A stretch of 64,000 nucleotides of DNA from assembly GCF_027587025.1 (NCBI RefSeq), contig NZ_JAPPTI010000003.1, positions 248,001 to 312,000 of the forward strand, given 5' to 3'. Position 1 is the first letter of the stretch, and every line of letters begins with the position of its first letter. The DNA is from Vibrio sp. LaRot3. Its GTDB lineage: Bacteria; Pseudomonadota; Gammaproteobacteria; Enterobacterales; Vibrionaceae. The position numbers and the translations under genes are program-made. Positions 39,027-50,516 of this stretch are shown one piece after another. A model generated the notes under the pieces. The model worked only from the letters and a program-made list of their open reading frames with translations. It made no database searches and had not been told where the DNA came from.

Positions 39027-40105
39027 TCATTTGGCTTGCAGAGCTGCTACAGCCATATTTCTCATTTTTCCGTTTATTTGAATACCTATCGTTCCGAGCG
39101 ATTGTAAGCGTATTGACTGCGCTAGGTATCTCATTATGGATGGGGCCACGTATGATTCGCCGTTTGCAGATGCTGCAAATTGGTCAGGTGGTGCGCAATG
39201 AGGGGCCAGAGTCGCACTTTAGCAAACGTGGTACGCCAACGATGGGCGGTATCATGATCCTATCTTCTATTATTATTACCGTTTTGCTTTGGTCGGACTT
39301 ATCTAACCCTTATGTATGGGCCGTGATCTTCGTTCTTGGCGGTTATGGTGCCGTCGGTTTTGTCGATGATTACCGCAAAGTGGTACGTAAAAACACTGAT
39401 GGTCTAATCGCTCGTTGGAAGTACTTCTGGCAATCTGCTATCGCTCTAGTTGTGGCATTCGCACTGTATGCTCATGGTAAAGATACCGCAGCGACTCAAC
39501 TTGTCGTGCCTTTCTTTAAAGAAGTAATGCCGCAGCTTGGTTTGATGTACATCGTGTTGACTTACTTCGTTATCGTAGGTACCAGTAACGCGGTGAACCT
39601 AACGGATGGCCTAGATGGTCTTGCGATTATGCCTACTGTGTTAGTTGCTGCTGGTTTTGCTGCAATTGCTTGGGCGACAGGTAACGTCAACTTCGCTAAC
39701 TACCTGCATATTCCTCATATCCCTCATGCTTCTGAGCTGGTGGTGGTGTGTACTGCGATTGTCGGAGCTGGTTTAGGCTTCTTATGGTTTAACACGTATC
39801 CTGCTCAAGTCTTTATGGGCGATGTTGGCTCATTAGCTTTAGGTGGTGCACTAGGTACTATCGCGGTATTGGTTCGTCAAGAGTTTGTGCTAGTGATTAT
39901 GGGCGGTGTGTTTGTAATGGAAACCTTGTCCGTGATTCTACAGGTTGGTTCATACAAGTTACGTGGTCAACGTATCTTCCGTATGGCGCCGATTCACCAT
40001 CACTACGAACTAAAAGGCTGGCCAGAGCCTCGCGTTATCGTTCGATTCTGGATTATCTCAATTGTATTGGTACTGATTGGTCTAGCGACTCTGAAAGTAC
40101 GTTAA
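39023..40105 (+). CDS. mraY: Phospho-MurNAc-pentapeptide translocase MraY
   Basis: Integral membrane enzyme forming lipid I from UDP-MurNAc-pentapeptide and undecaprenyl phosphate. About ten membrane helices, with the catalytic acidic motifs GFVDDYRKV and [10 protein letters not shown] and the [13 protein letters not shown] histidine motif near the C-terminus. 360 residues, the same as E. coli. Confidence 0.97.
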   Translation: MIIWLAELLQPYFSFFRLFEYLSFRAIVSVLTALGISLWMGPRMIRRLQMLQIGQVVRNEGPESHFSKRGTPTMGGIMILSSIIITVLLWSDLSNPYVWAVIFVLGGYGAVGFVDDYRKVVRKNTDGLIARWKYFWQSAIALVVAFALYAHGKDTAATQLVVPFFKEVMPQLGLMYIVLTYFVIVGTSNAVNLTDGLDGLAIMPTVLVAAGFAAIAWATGNVNFANYLHIPHIPHASELVVVCTAIVGAGLGFLWFNTYPAQVFMGDVGSLALGGALGTIAVLVRQEFVLVIMGGVFVMETLSVILQVGSYKLRGQRIFRMAPIHHHYELKGWPEPRVIVRFWIISIVLVLIGLATLKVR

Positions 40106-40117
40106 GGAAAACACACC

Positions 40118-41446
40118 ATGTCCATGCAGCATTGGCAGGGGATAAACAAGGTTGTCGTAGTAGGGCTCGGTATTACCGGGCTCTCTGTTGTTAAGCACCT
40201 ATCTCGTTTACCTCTAGAGCTTGAAGTTAAAGTCATCGATACTCGCGATAACCCACCGGGACGTGAACAGCTACCTGAGCATGTTGAATTGCATGCAGGA
40301 AGCTGGCAAATGGACTGGTTGCTCAATGCGGATCTTGTCGTTGCGAACCCGGGTATTGCTTTAGCTACTCCAGAGATTCAGCAAGTGCTTGCAGCGGGTA
40401 TTCCAGTTGTGGGTGATATTGAGCTGTTTGCATGGCATGTCGATAAGCCAGTGATTGCCATTACTGGCTCAAATGGCAAAAGTACCGTGACGGACCTAAC
40501 GGGTGTCGTGGCAAAAGCGGCAGGTATTAATGTTGGTGTTGGCGGCAATATTGGTGTGCCGGCTTTAGATTTATTTGAGCAACCCGCGGATCTGTATGTT
40601 CTTGAGCTTTCCAGTTTCCAACTTGAAACCACTTCTAGCCTTGCACCTGTTGCTGCGACCTTTCTGAACTTGTCAGAAGACCACATGGATCGCTACCAAG
40701 GCATGGCAGACTACCGCCAAGCTAAACTGCGTATTTTTGAACATGCAAAAGTATGTGTGGTGAATGCGGACGATAAAGCCACTTATCCAGATAATGATGC
40801 AGCTAACATCGTGACGTTTGCTTTGGAAAACCAAGCCGACGCATCAGTTGTAATTGAAGCAGGCTCTGAGTGGTTAAGTTACCAAGGCCAAGCTATCATG
40901 CCAGTGGCAGAGTTGAGTTTAGTTGGCCGCCATAACGTGGCGAATGCCTTAGTCGTGATTGCATTGCTGATTGAAGCCGGGGTAGATGTAAAATCTGGCC
41001 TTGATGCGATGAAGTCTTACAGCGGTCTGACACATAGGTGCCAAGTGGTTGCCGATAATCATGGCATCAAGTGGGTCAATGATTCAAAGGCAACGAATGT
41101 AGCGAGTACGCTTGCTGCACTGTCTGGTTTATCGCTAGCGGGTAAACTCTATTTACTGGTTGGTGGTAACGGAAAAGGCGCCGATTTTTCAGAATTAGCC
41201 CCGGCACTTAACAGTTTAAATGTTCAGTTGTGTTGTTTTGGTGCAGATGGCGATAAATTTGTGGCTTTGCACTCGTCTGCAAAACAGTTCGATACAATGG
41301 ACGAGATTATGGCTTGGTTAGCGCCACAGCTTGAGCATGGTGATATGGTTATGCTCTCTCCTGCGTGTGCGAGCTTTGACCAATACAGTAACTTTATGGC
41401 TAGAGGGGATGCATTTATCCAGCTAGCTCAGAAATACGCACAGTAA
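40118..41446 (+). CDS. murD: UDP-MurNAc-L-alanine:D-glutamate ligase MurD
   Basis: Adds D-glutamate to UDP-MurNAc-L-Ala. An N-terminal Rossmann-like UDP-binding motif ([11 protein letters not shown]) is followed by ATP loop [11 protein letters not shown] (near 114) and the family blocks [10 protein letters not shown] and NDSKATN. 442 residues. A second in-frame ATG two codons later (40124) is also possible. An agg ribosome site lies at the end of mraY. Confidence 0.95.
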   Translation: MSMQHWQGINKVVVVGLGITGLSVVKHLSRLPLELEVKVIDTRDNPPGREQLPEHVELHAGSWQMDWLLNADLVVANPGIALATPEIQQVLAAGIPVVGDIELFAWHVDKPVIAITGSNGKSTVTDLTGVVAKAAGINVGVGGNIGVPALDLFEQPADLYVLELSSFQLETTSSLAPVAATFLNLSEDHMDRYQGMADYRQAKLRIFEHAKVCVVNADDKATYPDNDAANIVTFALENQADASVVIEAGSEWLSYQGQAIMPVAELSLVGRHNVANALVVIALLIEAGVDVKSGLDAMKSYSGLTHRCQVVADNHGIKWVNDSKATNVASTLAALSGLSLAGKLYLLVGGNGKGADFSELAPALNSLNVQLCCFGADGDKFVALHSSAKQFDTMDEIMAWLAPQLEHGDMVMLSPACASFDQYSNFMARGDAFIQLAQKYAQ

Positions 41447-41459
41447 AATACGCTCAATA

Positions 41460-42662
41460 ATGTCGCTGCAAGGTACGATTTCAAACGTCAAAACATGGTT
41501 TACTCACTCAGCGCCACAAGCCCTCTTTGATAGGCAGTTGGTGTGGATTTCGCTCGGCCTGATGTTGACGGGGCTGGTGATGGTAACCTCAGCGTCATTC
41601 CCAATCAGTTCTCGACTGACAGGTCAGCCATTCCACTTTATGTTCCGTCATGCGGTGTTTTTGCTGTTAGCTTTATCTACTGCCGCGGTGATTTTACAGA
41701 TTCCGCTGAAACGCTGGTCGCAATACAGTATGTGGTTGCTAGGCCTATCCATATTCTTGTTGTTTGTTGTTTTGGTCGCGGGTAAATCGGTAAACGGCGC
41801 TTCACGTTGGATTCCTCTTGGTCTGTTTAACTTACAGCCGGCCGAGGTCGCTAAGCTCTCCTTGTTTATTTTTATGTCCGGTTATCTGGTGCGAAAACAA
41901 GATGAAGTAAGGGCGACCTTTTTCGGGGGCTTCTTTAAGCCCATCTTAGTGTTTGGTACGTTAGCGGTATTGCTGCTGTTTCAACCAGACTTGGGTACTG
42001 TGATTGTAATGTTGGTGACTTTGTTCGGCATGTTGTTTATTGCTGGAGCGAAGTTGTCACAATTTCTCGCGTTGGTTGTGGTCGGTATTGGTGCGGTGAT
42101 CGGGTTGATCCTCGCTGAGCCATATCGTATTAAGCGTGTGACCTCATTCTTAGACCCATGGGAAAACCCATTCGGTAGTGGCTATCAGCTTACTCAGTCT
42201 TTAATGGCATTTGGCCGCGGTGACTGGTTTGGTCAGGGGCTAGGTAACTCCATTCAAAAACTGGCTTATTTACCGGAAGCGCACACTGACTTTGTGTTTG
42301 CCGTACTGGCTGAAGAACTCGGGTTTATTGGTGTTGTTCTGGTGTTAATGCTGATTTTTAGCTTGGTGCTGAAAGCGGTATTTATTGGCCGACGCGCGTT
42401 TGAAAGTGATGAATTCTTTGGCGGTTATCTCGCTTTTGGCATTGGTATTTGGTTTGCCTTTCAAACCTTGGTAAATGTGGGCGCTGCCGCGGGCATCGTG
42501 CCGACAAAAGGTTTAACCCTGCCTCTAATTAGTTATGGTGGTTCGAGTTTAATCGTCATGTCAGTTGCCGTTTCGATTCTATTAAGAATTGATCACGAAT
42601 GCCGTCTTAAATCTACGCAACAACAAGCTGAAATAGAAAAAGTAGTCGATGAAAAAGAATAA
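41460..42662 (+). CDS. ftsW: Septal peptidoglycan glycosyltransferase FtsW
   Basis: SEDS-family polymerase that works with FtsI at the septum. About ten membrane helices. Family blocks include [18 protein letters not shown], the [14 protein letters not shown] segment with the loop catalytic region, and the C-terminal [13 protein letters not shown]. 400 residues. The stop region overlaps the murG start by 14 bases. Confidence 0.95.
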   Translation: MSLQGTISNVKTWFTHSAPQALFDRQLVWISLGLMLTGLVMVTSASFPISSRLTGQPFHFMFRHAVFLLLALSTAAVILQIPLKRWSQYSMWLLGLSIFLLFVVLVAGKSVNGASRWIPLGLFNLQPAEVAKLSLFIFMSGYLVRKQDEVRATFFGGFFKPILVFGTLAVLLLFQPDLGTVIVMLVTLFGMLFIAGAKLSQFLALVVVGIGAVIGLILAEPYRIKRVTSFLDPWENPFGSGYQLTQSLMAFGRGDWFGQGLGNSIQKLAYLPEAHTDFVFAVLAEELGFIGVVLVLMLIFSLVLKAVFIGRRAFESDEFFGGYLAFGIGIWFAFQTLVNVGAAAGIVPTKGLTLPLISYGGSSLIVMSVAVSILLRIDHECRLKSTQQQAEIEKVVDEKE

Positions 42663-43710
42663 AAGATTAATGGTAATGGCGGGTGGTACTGGTGGACATG
42701 TATTCCCCGGTTTAGCCGTTGCGAAACAACTTCAGCAGCAAGGTTGGGAGATTCGTTGGTTAGGTACAGCGGATCGCATGGAAGCCGATTTAGTGCCAAA
42801 ACATGGTATTGAAATCGACTTTATCAAAGTAAAAGGTCTGCGCGGTCAAGGTATCGCCCGTCTTCTTAAAGCACCTTTTCAAATTCTTAATGCTATCAAG
42901 CAAGCTCGTGCTCACATGAAAGCGTGGCAGCCAGACGCTGTGCTTGGTATGGGCGGTTATGTCAGCGGCCCCGGTGGTATCGCGGCGTGGTTATTGGGTA
43001 TCCCTGTGGTTTTGCATGAGCAAAATGCGGTTGCAGGGTTGACCAACCAGTGGCTATCTAAAATCGCTAAGAAAGTGTTTCAAGCATTTCCGGGGGCTTT
43101 CCCAACGGCTCAGGTAGTCGGAAACCCAGTCCGTGAAGATGTGGTCGCTATTGATACGCCGGATGCTCGTTTAGCAACGCGCCAAGGGCCTATTCGAATC
43201 TTGGTGATGGGCGGTAGCCAAGGGGCAAGAATTCTTAATCAAACTATGCCAAAGGTGATGGCTCAACTCGGTGAGGGTTATGAAATTCGTCATCAAGCGG
43301 GTAAAAATAGCCAACAAGAAGTTGAAAACGCCTATCAAGATCAACATGTTGCACAGGCAGAGACAGTAGAATTCATCGACGATGTAGCTCAAGCCTACCA
43401 ATGGGCAGACTTATTGGTTTGCCGCTCCGGTGCCTTAACCGTATCGGAAGTCTCAGCCGCTGGTGTTGGGGCAATATTTATCCCATTTATGCACAAAGAC
43501 AGACAGCAAGCGCTTAATGCTGACCATTTGGTTGAGTGTGGCGCAGCAAAAATGATTGAACAGCCAGAGCTAACAGTCGAAAAGCTAGTAGAGCAGATCC
43601 GAACATTGGATCGAGCACAATTACTGGCAATGGCTAATAACGCGAGAAGTGCTGCCAAGTTAGACGCAGATAAAGTAGTCGCAGAAGCGATCGTTGCGCT
43701 AACCAAATAA
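42649..43710 (+). CDS. murG: Lipid II-forming GlcNAc transferase MurG
   Basis: Peripheral membrane GT-B glycosyltransferase that adds GlcNAc to lipid I. The N-terminal loop [12 protein letters not shown] (near 12-23) and the UDP-GlcNAc-binding C-terminal blocks ([30 protein letters not shown]) are clear. 353 residues. murC follows 11 bases later. Confidence 0.96.
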   Translation: MKKNKRLMVMAGGTGGHVFPGLAVAKQLQQQGWEIRWLGTADRMEADLVPKHGIEIDFIKVKGLRGQGIARLLKAPFQILNAIKQARAHMKAWQPDAVLGMGGYVSGPGGIAAWLLGIPVVLHEQNAVAGLTNQWLSKIAKKVFQAFPGAFPTAQVVGNPVREDVVAIDTPDARLATRQGPIRILVMGGSQGARILNQTMPKVMAQLGEGYEIRHQAGKNSQQEVENAYQDQHVAQAETVEFIDDVAQAYQWADLLVCRSGALTVSEVSAAGVGAIFIPFMHKDRQQALNADHLVECGAAKMIEQPELTVEKLVEQIRTLDRAQLLAMANNARSAAKLDADKVVAEAIVALTK

Positions 43711-43721
43711 CGAGATACACA

Positions 43722-45182
43722 ATGACTATTCAACACACTCAAGATTTAGCACAAATTCGTGCCATGGTGCCTGAGATGCGCCGCGTTAAATGCATTCACT
43801 TCATCGGTATTGGTGGTGCAGGCATGAGCGGAATTGCGGAGGTTCTGCTAAACGAAGGCTATCAAATTACTGGCTCTGACATTGCAGAAAATCCTGTGAC
43901 AGAGCGTTTAACGGAAAAAGGCGCGACGGTCTTTATCGGTCACCAAGCTGAAAACGTAGCTCAAGCGAGCGTGGTTGTGGTATCAACCGCCATCAATGAA
44001 GAAAACCCAGAAATCATCGCAGCTCGTGAAGCGCGTATTCCTGTGGTTCGTCGTGCGGAGATGTTGGCTGAGCTAATGCGCTTCCGTCATGGCATTGCAG
44101 TGGCGGGTACACACGGAAAAACCACCACAACAGCACTTGTGACGCAAATCTATTCTGAAGCAGGCCTAGATCCAACGTTTGTAAACGGTGGTTTAGTTAA
44201 AAGTGCCGGTACTAACGCACGTCTAGGTTCAAGCCGAATTCTCATTGCAGAAGCGGATGAGAGTGACGCTTCGTTCTTACACCTTCAACCTATGGTTAGC
44301 ATCGTAACGAATATCGAAGCCGATCATATGGACACTTACGGCGGTGATTTCGAAACGCTAAAACAAACCTTTATCGATTTCTTGCACAATTTGCCATTCT
44401 ACGGCCAAGCGATTTTGTGCATTGATGATCCAGTGGTTCGCGAGTTAATTCCTCGTGTAAGCCGCCAAGTGATTACTTATGGTTTCTCTGAAGATGCTGA
44501 TGTACGTATTGAGAACTACCGCCAAGAAGGCCAACAAGGTAAGTTTACTGTGGTTCGTCAAGGCCGTGCAGACCTTGAAATTACTCTGAACATTCCAGGT
44601 CGTCATAATGCATTGAATGCCTCTGCGGCTATCGCCGTTGCGACGGAAGATGATATTTCTGATGAAGCGATTCTCAGCGCAATGGCAGGAACTCAAGGTA
44701 CAGGTCGTCGTTTCGATCATCTTGGTGAATTTGAAACCGGCAATGGTAAAGCAATGCTGGTGGATGACTATGGTCATCACCCAACAGAAGTAGATGTTAC
44801 GATTCAAGCTGCACGAAGTGGTTGGGAAGAAAAACGTTTAGTCATGATCTTCCAGCCGCATCGTTATAGCCGAACTCGTGATCTTTATGATGATTTTGCC
44901 AATGTACTTGAGCAAGTCGATGTGCTGATCATGCTTGATGTGTATGCCGCAGGCGAAAAGCCAATTGCAGGGGCAGATGGACGCTCGCTTTGTCGTACCA
45001 TTCGCAGCCGCGGTAAAATTGATCCGATCTTCGTGCCTGATACACAAAGCTTACCGTCAGTATTGGCGAACGTTTTGCAAGATGGTGACCTCGTTTTAAC
45101 CCAAGGTGCGGGTGACGTAGGGAAGGTGGCCAAGCAGCTTGCGAGCTTTGAATTGAATATAGAGAAGATGTCAGCGGAATAA
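43722..45182 (+). CDS. murC: UDP-MurNAc:L-alanine ligase MurC
   Basis: First amino-acid ligase of the peptidoglycan precursor pathway. N-terminal [14 protein letters not shown] (UDP-sugar site), ATP loop [11 protein letters not shown] (near 128), EADESDASF and [10 protein letters not shown]. 486 residues. The next gene is ftsQ with no ddl in between. Confidence 0.96.
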   Translation: MTIQHTQDLAQIRAMVPEMRRVKCIHFIGIGGAGMSGIAEVLLNEGYQITGSDIAENPVTERLTEKGATVFIGHQAENVAQASVVVVSTAINEENPEIIAAREARIPVVRRAEMLAELMRFRHGIAVAGTHGKTTTTALVTQIYSEAGLDPTFVNGGLVKSAGTNARLGSSRILIAEADESDASFLHLQPMVSIVTNIEADHMDTYGGDFETLKQTFIDFLHNLPFYGQAILCIDDPVVRELIPRVSRQVITYGFSEDADVRIENYRQEGQQGKFTVVRQGRADLEITLNIPGRHNALNASAAIAVATEDDISDEAILSAMAGTQGTGRRFDHLGEFETGNGKAMLVDDYGHHPTEVDVTIQAARSGWEEKRLVMIFQPHRYSRTRDLYDDFANVLEQVDVLIMLDVYAAGEKPIAGADGRSLCRTIRSRGKIDPIFVPDTQSLPSVLANVLQDGDLVLTQGAGDVGKVAKQLASFELNIEKMSAE

Positions 45183-45354
45183 TCAGTTTTTGAAGATTTA
45201 GCGCATTTCTTACGTTTAAAGCATAGTTTTCTTACTTTCAAGGTTTGATACTTTGAATCACCCCAGTATAATCCGAGGGTTAAAGTAAGAGTTTTGGCCT
45301 CTATACCAAGAGATAGGGATAAACATTGCGAGCTAATGGCAAGGACAACGGACT

Positions 45355-46137
45355 TTGATTATAAGTAGCTTTAACGAAGGCCGTTCTTTTTTCGAAATCC
45401 CACAAATCAAGAAACACGCTGTTGGCGCTAGTTTTCTTATGGTGGTGATTGTCCTAATTGGTTATGTACTTTACTCTACCGTCTCTTGGATGTGGGATGA
45501 CCAACGTCTTCCCTTGTCTAAACTGGTGCTACAAGGTGATCTGGAGTATGTCTCTGCACTCGATGTGCAACGAGCATTCTCCCAGTTAGAGTATGTCGGC
45601 ACATTCATGTCACAAGATGTGGATGTCCTACAAGATAAGATTGAGTCGATCCCTTGGGTTTCCAATGCTGCTATTCGTAAGCAGTGGCCAGATACCATAA
45701 AAGTTTTTCTTACCGAGCATCACGCGATAGCAATTTGGAATGGCAATGCCATGCTAAATGAAAGCGGTCATGTATTTAATGGTGATATCGGTAAGTTAAA
45801 AGGTGAGCATGTCAAACTGTATGGCCCAGAAGGGACAAGTGAAGAAGTTCTTCAAGTTTGGCGAAAAGTGAGTTCTCAATTTCAATCTTTAGGATTAACG
45901 ATAACCTCACTAGTGCTGAATGAACGTCGAGCGTGGCAAATTATCCTCGACAATGGTATCCGCTTAGAATTAGGCAAAGAGTCATTAGAAGAACGCATTG
46001 AGCGATTCATCTCTCTTTACAATAATTTGGGTAGCGAGGCTCAAAAAGTCAGCTACATTGACCTCAGGTATGATACGGGAGCCGCCGTTGGTTGGTTCCC
46101 TGAACAAGAGTTAGAACAAGAGACTACAGATGACTAA
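45355..46137 (+). CDS. ftsQ: Cell-division protein FtsQ
   Basis: Bitopic membrane protein with a periplasmic POTRA domain that scaffolds FtsB/FtsL. One membrane helix (about 26-44), then POTRA (LSKLVLQGDLEYVSALDVQ onward) and the beta domain. The start is a TTG at 45355: an in-frame stop lies seven codons upstream, no ATG or GTG is available between, and aagga is placed about ten bases before it. 260 residues. It overlaps ftsA by eight bases. Confidence 0.92.
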   Translation: MIISSFNEGRSFFEIPQIKKHAVGASFLMVVIVLIGYVLYSTVSWMWDDQRLPLSKLVLQGDLEYVSALDVQRAFSQLEYVGTFMSQDVDVLQDKIESIPWVSNAAIRKQWPDTIKVFLTEHHAIAIWNGNAMLNESGHVFNGDIGKLKGEHVKLYGPEGTSEEVLQVWRKVSSQFQSLGLTITSLVLNERRAWQIILDNGIRLELGKESLEERIERFISLYNNLGSEAQKVSYIDLRYDTGAAVGWFPEQELEQETTDD

Positions 46138-47392
46138 GACCGCTGATGACAACATTATTGTTGGTCTTGATATAGGCACTGCAACCGTATCTGCTCTGGT
46201 AGGTGAGGTATTGCCTGATGGTCAAATCAATATTATCGGTGCAGGCACTAGCCCGTCTCGAGGCATGGATAAAGGCGGCGTTAACGATTTTGAATCGGTA
46301 GTGAAGTCTGTTCAACGTGCCGTTGACCAAGCAGAATTGATGGCTGAATGCCAAATTCGCAATGTATTTATTTCCTTATCGGGTCGCCATATTGCGAGCC
46401 GTATAGAAAAAGGCATGGGAACCATTTCGGACGAAGAGGTCTCTCAAGAAGATATGGATCGTGCGATTCATACTGCCAAGTCGATTAAAATTGGTGAAGA
46501 ACAGCGTATTTTGCATGTGATTCCTCAAGAATTTACGATCGATTACCAAGAGGGCATTAAAAACCCTCTCGGTCTATCAGGTGTTCGCATGGAAGTAAGC
46601 GTACACCTAATTTCTTGTCATAGTGATATGGCACGAAACATTATTAAGGCGGTTGAGCGTTGTGGCTTAACGGTCGAACATTTGGTTTATTCTGGCTTAG
46701 CAGCAAGCAACGCCGTCATCACAGAAGATGAACGTGAGCTCGGTGTTTGTGTAGTCGATATTGGTGCCGGCACGATGGATGTTTCTATCTGGACTGGTGG
46801 TGCACTTCGTCATACAGAAGTATTTGCTTATGCGGGAAATGCCGTAACCAGTGATATTGCTTTTGCATTTGGTACTCCGGTAAACGATGCTGAAGAGATA
46901 AAAGTAAAATATGGCTGTGCTCTTAGCGAGCTGGTCAGCAAGGATGACACGGTTAATGTCCCAAGTGTGGGCGGGCGTCCATCAAGAAGTTTACAAAGAC
47001 AAACTTTGTCTGAAGTGATTGAGCCGCGATATACTGAATTAATGGGTCTTGTTAACCAAACTATCGATACCGTTCAAGAAAAGCTGCGTGAAGAGGGCAT
47101 CAAGCATCATCTAGCAGCCGGTGTGGTACTAACAGGTGGCGCATCGCAAATTGAAGGTTTGGTAGAGTGTGCGGAGCGTGTATTCCGCAACCAAGTTAGA
47201 GTTGGCAAACCTTTAGAGGTAAGCGGCTTAACAGATTACGTAAAAGAGCCGTATCATTCTACGGCAGTTGGTTTACTTCATTACGCAAGAGACAGTCAAA
47301 TTAATGACGACACTGAGTACAGCGAGCCAAAGCGCCAACCAGTAACGTCGCTATTTAGTCGCTTTCGTAATTGGATACAAAAAGAGTTTTAA
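46130..47392 (+). CDS. ftsA: Cell-division actin homologue FtsA
   Basis: Actin-family ATPase that tethers FtsZ to the membrane. The nucleotide-binding blocks are VGLDIGTATVSALVGE near the N-terminus and CVVDIGAGTMDVSIW in the second lobe. A C-terminal amphipathic helix (LFSRFRNWIQKEF) makes the membrane anchor. 420 residues, as in E. coli. ftsZ follows after 30 bases. Confidence 0.96.
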   Translation: MTKTADDNIIVGLDIGTATVSALVGEVLPDGQINIIGAGTSPSRGMDKGGVNDFESVVKSVQRAVDQAELMAECQIRNVFISLSGRHIASRIEKGMGTISDEEVSQEDMDRAIHTAKSIKIGEEQRILHVIPQEFTIDYQEGIKNPLGLSGVRMEVSVHLISCHSDMARNIIKAVERCGLTVEHLVYSGLAASNAVITEDERELGVCVVDIGAGTMDVSIWTGGALRHTEVFAYAGNAVTSDIAFAFGTPVNDAEEIKVKYGCALSELVSKDDTVNVPSVGGRPSRSLQRQTLSEVIEPRYTELMGLVNQTIDTVQEKLREEGIKHHLAAGVVLTGGASQIEGLVECAERVFRNQVRVGKPLEVSGLTDYVKEPYHSTAVGLLHYARDSQINDDTEYSEPKRQPVTSLFSRFRNWIQKEF

Positions 47393-47422
47393 CCTGAGCA
47401 GCAGGAAAAACGGAGATAACAC

Positions 47423-48649
47423 ATGTTTGAACCGATGATGGAAATGTCTGACGACGCAGTAATTAAGGTCGTTGGTGTTGGTGGCGGCGGCGGTAATGCC
47501 GTTGAGCACATGGTACGCGAATCCATTGAAGGTGTGGAATTCATCAGTATCAATACTGATGCGCAAGCACTGCGTAAGACAAGCGTCAACAGCGTCATCC
47601 AAATTGGCGGTGATATGACAAAAGGTCTAGGTGCAGGTGCAAATCCTCAAGTAGGACGTGACGCTGCTCTCGAAGATCGAGATAGAATTAAAGAAGAACT
47701 CGCTGGTGCCGATATGGTATTTATCGCAGCGGGTATGGGTGGCGGTACTGGTACTGGTGCTGCCCCTGTAATTGCTGAAGTGGCTAAAGAGCTAGGTATT
47801 CTTACTGTAGCTGTTGTAACTAAGCCATTTAGCTTTGAAGGTAAAAAGCGTCTAGCGTTTGCGGAGCAAGGTATTGAAGAGTTATCTAAACACGTTGACT
47901 CTCTGATCACTATCCCGAACGAGAAGCTACTGAAAGTACTAGGTCGCGGCATCACTTTGTTAGAAGCCTTTGCAAGTGCGAACGATGTACTTAAGAACGC
48001 AGTTCAAGGTATTGCAGAGCTAATCACTCGCCCTGGCATGATCAACGTCGACTTTGCAGACGTACGCACAGTAATGTCGGAGATGGGTCACGCTATGATG
48101 GGCAGCGGTGTTGCTAAAGGTGAAGACCGAGCTGAAGAAGCGGCAGAGATGGCTATCTCTAGCCCACTTCTAGAAGACATCGACCTAGCAGGTGCGCGCG
48201 GTGTGCTTGTAAACATCACAGCGGGCATGGACATGCGTCTAGATGAATTCGAAACGGTAGGTAACACAGTGAAAGCCTTCGCTTCGGATAACGCAACAGT
48301 AGTTATCGGTACTTCTCTAGACCCAGACATGGCTGATGAAATCCGTGTAACAGTAGTTGCAACTGGCATCGGCAATGAGAAGAAACCTGACATTACGCTA
48401 GTAGCAGGCGGTAAAGCAAAAGTTGCACCTGTGGCACAACCTCAGTCACAACCGGCAGCACAGCAACCAGCAGCGGTGAAAGTAGAAGAGAAACCGGCAC
48501 AAACATTGCAAGAGAAACCCCAAGTGGCTTCTCAGCCGGCAACTTCTTCGTCAGCGAGTACAGCAGGCAGTAGCCAAAGTGCGGCGCCAAAAGTAGAAAA
48601 AGATGGGTACTTAGATATTCCAGCGTTTCTACGTCGTCAAGCTGACTAA
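47423..48649 (+). CDS. ftsZ: Cell-division tubulin homologue FtsZ
   Basis: Forms the Z-ring. The tubulin signature GGGTGTG is at 106-112 and the N-terminal nucleotide loop [13 protein letters not shown] near 18-30. The catalytic T7 loop is in [12 protein letters not shown] linker of about 70 residues, rich in Ala, Gln and Pro, leads to the conserved C-terminal peptide [11 protein letters not shown] that binds FtsA and ZipA. 408 residues. Its message ends close to the lpxC promoter; no strong terminator lies between them. Confidence 0.97.
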   Translation: MFEPMMEMSDDAVIKVVGVGGGGGNAVEHMVRESIEGVEFISINTDAQALRKTSVNSVIQIGGDMTKGLGAGANPQVGRDAALEDRDRIKEELAGADMVFIAAGMGGGTGTGAAPVIAEVAKELGILTVAVVTKPFSFEGKKRLAFAEQGIEELSKHVDSLITIPNEKLLKVLGRGITLLEAFASANDVLKNAVQGIAELITRPGMINVDFADVRTVMSEMGHAMMGSGVAKGEDRAEEAAEMAISSPLLEDIDLAGARGVLVNITAGMDMRLDEFETVGNTVKAFASDNATVVIGTSLDPDMADEIRVTVVATGIGNEKKPDITLVAGGKAKVAPVAQPQSQPAAQQPAAVKVEEKPAQTLQEKPQVASQPATSSSASTAGSSQSAAPKVEKDGYLDIPAFLRRQAD

Positions 48650-48661
48650 TTGCGTCAAAAT

Positions 48662-48689
48662 TTGACATGGTTCTAAAATGTGGTACGAT
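48662..48689 (+). promoter_or_regulatory. lpxC promoter
   Basis: -35 TTGACA (48662-48667), a 16-bp spacer and -10 TACGAT (48684-48689) preceded by TGG (an extended -10 element), about 58 bases before the lpxC ATG. Confidence 0.7.
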
Positions 48690-48746
48690 TCGCGGCCGAT
48701 GAACTCATCGGACCGTGATTTGTAGCACTAATACTGAGGCAAGTAG

Positions 48747-49664
48747 ATGATCAGACAACGTACTCTGAAAGAAATAGTGAAAACGACGGGTGTAGGCTTA
48801 CACTCTGGTCGTAAAGTAACTTTGACTCTTCGCCCAGCTGCCGCAAATACAGGTGTTATTTATCGTCGTACCGACCTTAATCCACCTGTCGATTTTCCGG
48901 CGGATCCTGAATCAGTTCGCGATACAATGCTTTGTACTGCATTGATTAACGACCAAGGCGTGAGAATTTCAACTGTTGAGCACCTTAATGCGGCGCTAGC
49001 AGGTATGGGTATCGACAACGTAATCGTTGAAGTCGACGCACCTGAAATTCCAATCATGGATGGCAGTGCAAGCCCATTCGTTTACTTGCTACAACAAGCA
49101 GGTATCGAAGAGCAAAACGCAGCGAAACGTTTTATCCGTATTAAGAAACCAGTTCGTTTTGAAGACGAAGATAAATGGGCAGAATTTGTACCATTTAACG
49201 GTTTCCGTATGGACTTTGAAATTGACTTCAGTCACCCAGCGATCGAATCAGATGAGCAACGCATGCTGTTTGATTTCTCTTCGCAAGGTTTTGTAAAAGA
49301 GATCTCTCGTGCTCGTACCTTTGGCTTCATGCGCGACATCGAGTATCTTCAATCTCAAAACCTATGTTTAGGTGGTAGCTTTGACTGTGCAATCGTACTG
49401 GATGATTACCGAATTCTTAACGAAGAAGGCCTTCGTTTTGATAATGAATTCGTAACTCATAAAGTACTCGATGCGATTGGTGACTTGTACATGTGTGGTC
49501 ACCCAATCATCGGTGAATTCCGAGCATACAAATCTGGCCATGGACTAAATAACCAACTTCTTCGTGCAGTACTTGCTGATCAAGAAGCGTGGGAATGGGT
49601 TACTTTCGAAGAAGAAGAGACGTCTCCGGTGGCGTTTGCCGATCCCAGTCTCGTGATGGCTTAA
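48747..49664 (+). CDS. lpxC: UDP-3-O-acyl-GlcNAc deacetylase LpxC
   Basis: Zinc enzyme for the committed step of lipid A synthesis. The zinc ligands His79 (TVEHL), His238 and Asp242 ([10 protein letters not shown]) are in their E. coli positions. 305 residues, as in E. coli. In E. coli its level is set by FtsH proteolysis through the C-terminus; this C-terminus ends DPSLVMA rather than the E. coli LAFKAPSAVLA-like tail, but is likewise hydrophobic. Confidence 0.97.
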   Translation: MIRQRTLKEIVKTTGVGLHSGRKVTLTLRPAAANTGVIYRRTDLNPPVDFPADPESVRDTMLCTALINDQGVRISTVEHLNAALAGMGIDNVIVEVDAPEIPIMDGSASPFVYLLQQAGIEEQNAAKRFIRIKKPVRFEDEDKWAEFVPFNGFRMDFEIDFSHPAIESDEQRMLFDFSSQGFVKEISRARTFGFMRDIEYLQSQNLCLGGSFDCAIVLDDYRILNEEGLRFDNEFVTHKVLDAIGDLYMCGHPIIGEFRAYKSGHGLNNQLLRAVLADQEAWEWVTFEEEETSPVAFADPSLVMA

Positions 49665-49680
49665 GTATCGAATAGAATCA

Positions 49681-49710
49681 AAAAAACCAGACTTAACGTC
49701 TGGTTTTTTT
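49681..49710. terminator. Bidirectional terminator lpxC / dciA
   Basis: aaaaaaccagac-ttaac-gtctggttttttt between convergent genes. Confidence 0.9.
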
Positions 49711-49738
49711 ATGTCTGAATTTTGCTGCTACTGAAAAA

Positions 49739-50194
49739 CTATTCTTTATTCGCCAGTTTCGCTAGGCTTTCCAAACGCGCTTTCACTTTTGGTGATGCAC
49801 CTGACGCAATCATCTTTAAATAATCCGCTGCCGTCTCTGAAATAGGGTCGCGCTTTTTAGCTTCGGCTTGTCGAGGGTTGGTGTTTACTTTATACAACTC
49901 AGGATTGATCTGTACGTCGATAGCAATCAGCCCTGCAAATCCGTTGGATCTTAGTTGGTTGAGAATATTCAATCGATCATAATTGAGCGTCATTTTGATC
50001 GCAGCACTGGCGACTTCGAGTACTAATTGACCATCACGAACGTTTGCCGCGCGGCAATGGTTGACCGCTGACTTAGGTAAGATCTCTTTCAAGATCTTAT
50101 TGATCGTCATGATTTCTTGAGCGTGTTGCTGCAGCTTAGAAAAATGGGATTCGGCGATGATATCGTTGCCCAAAGTGGGGCGATGATCTCTCAT
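49739..50194 (-). CDS. dciA: DciA-type replicative helicase loader (DUF721)
   Basis: DciA loads DnaB in bacteria lacking the phage-derived DnaC. The 151-residue protein has the N-terminal KH-like DUF721 domain (about 25-105, including CRAANVRDGQLVLEV and KMTLNYDRLNIL). A basic, probably disordered C-terminal tail follows. The place between lpxC and secA is the same as that of the studied V. cholerae DciA. It is transcribed away from secA. Confidence 0.87.
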   Translation of the reverse strand: MRDHRPTLGNDIIAESHFSKLQQHAQEIMTINKILKEILPKSAVNHCRAANVRDGQLVLEVASAAIKMTLNYDRLNILNQLRSNGFAGLIAIDVQINPELYKVNTNPRQAEAKKRDPISETAADYLKMIASGASPKVKARLESLAKLANKE

Positions 50195-50516
50195 AATTGT
50201 GCCTAGTATTGAATGCTTAGCCCTATTTTAGTCAATGCCGTTACTAAGTGATAGAGGCAAATACGGATAAACTTACGCCAATCAATGACAAAAAATCACA
50301 AGTGCTTCAAACAAATCACTTATAGATTGGTCGTTAGTGATAAAATTCCTTAAACTATTTGCCACTTAAACTAGCTACAGCCTTGAAAATCTAAGTTCTC
50401 ACCACAATATCTTGGGATAAATGATTTATCTCAGTATTCTTAGTTCAAAACTGATAGAGACTGAAGGCATTAAGAATTGATCGTGCCCGATCGAATGATA
50501 GAGAGATTCATACAAA
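50195..50516. other. Divergent region dciA / secA
   Basis: 322 bases with no convincing ORF; specifically there is no secM-like gene before secA. Dyads seen are gataaat-g-atttatc (50416-50430) and gatcg-tgcc-cgatc (50479-50492). The latter lies 25 bases before the secA ATG and could form a small hairpin in the leader. Promoters cannot be fixed with confidence. Confidence 0.5.
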
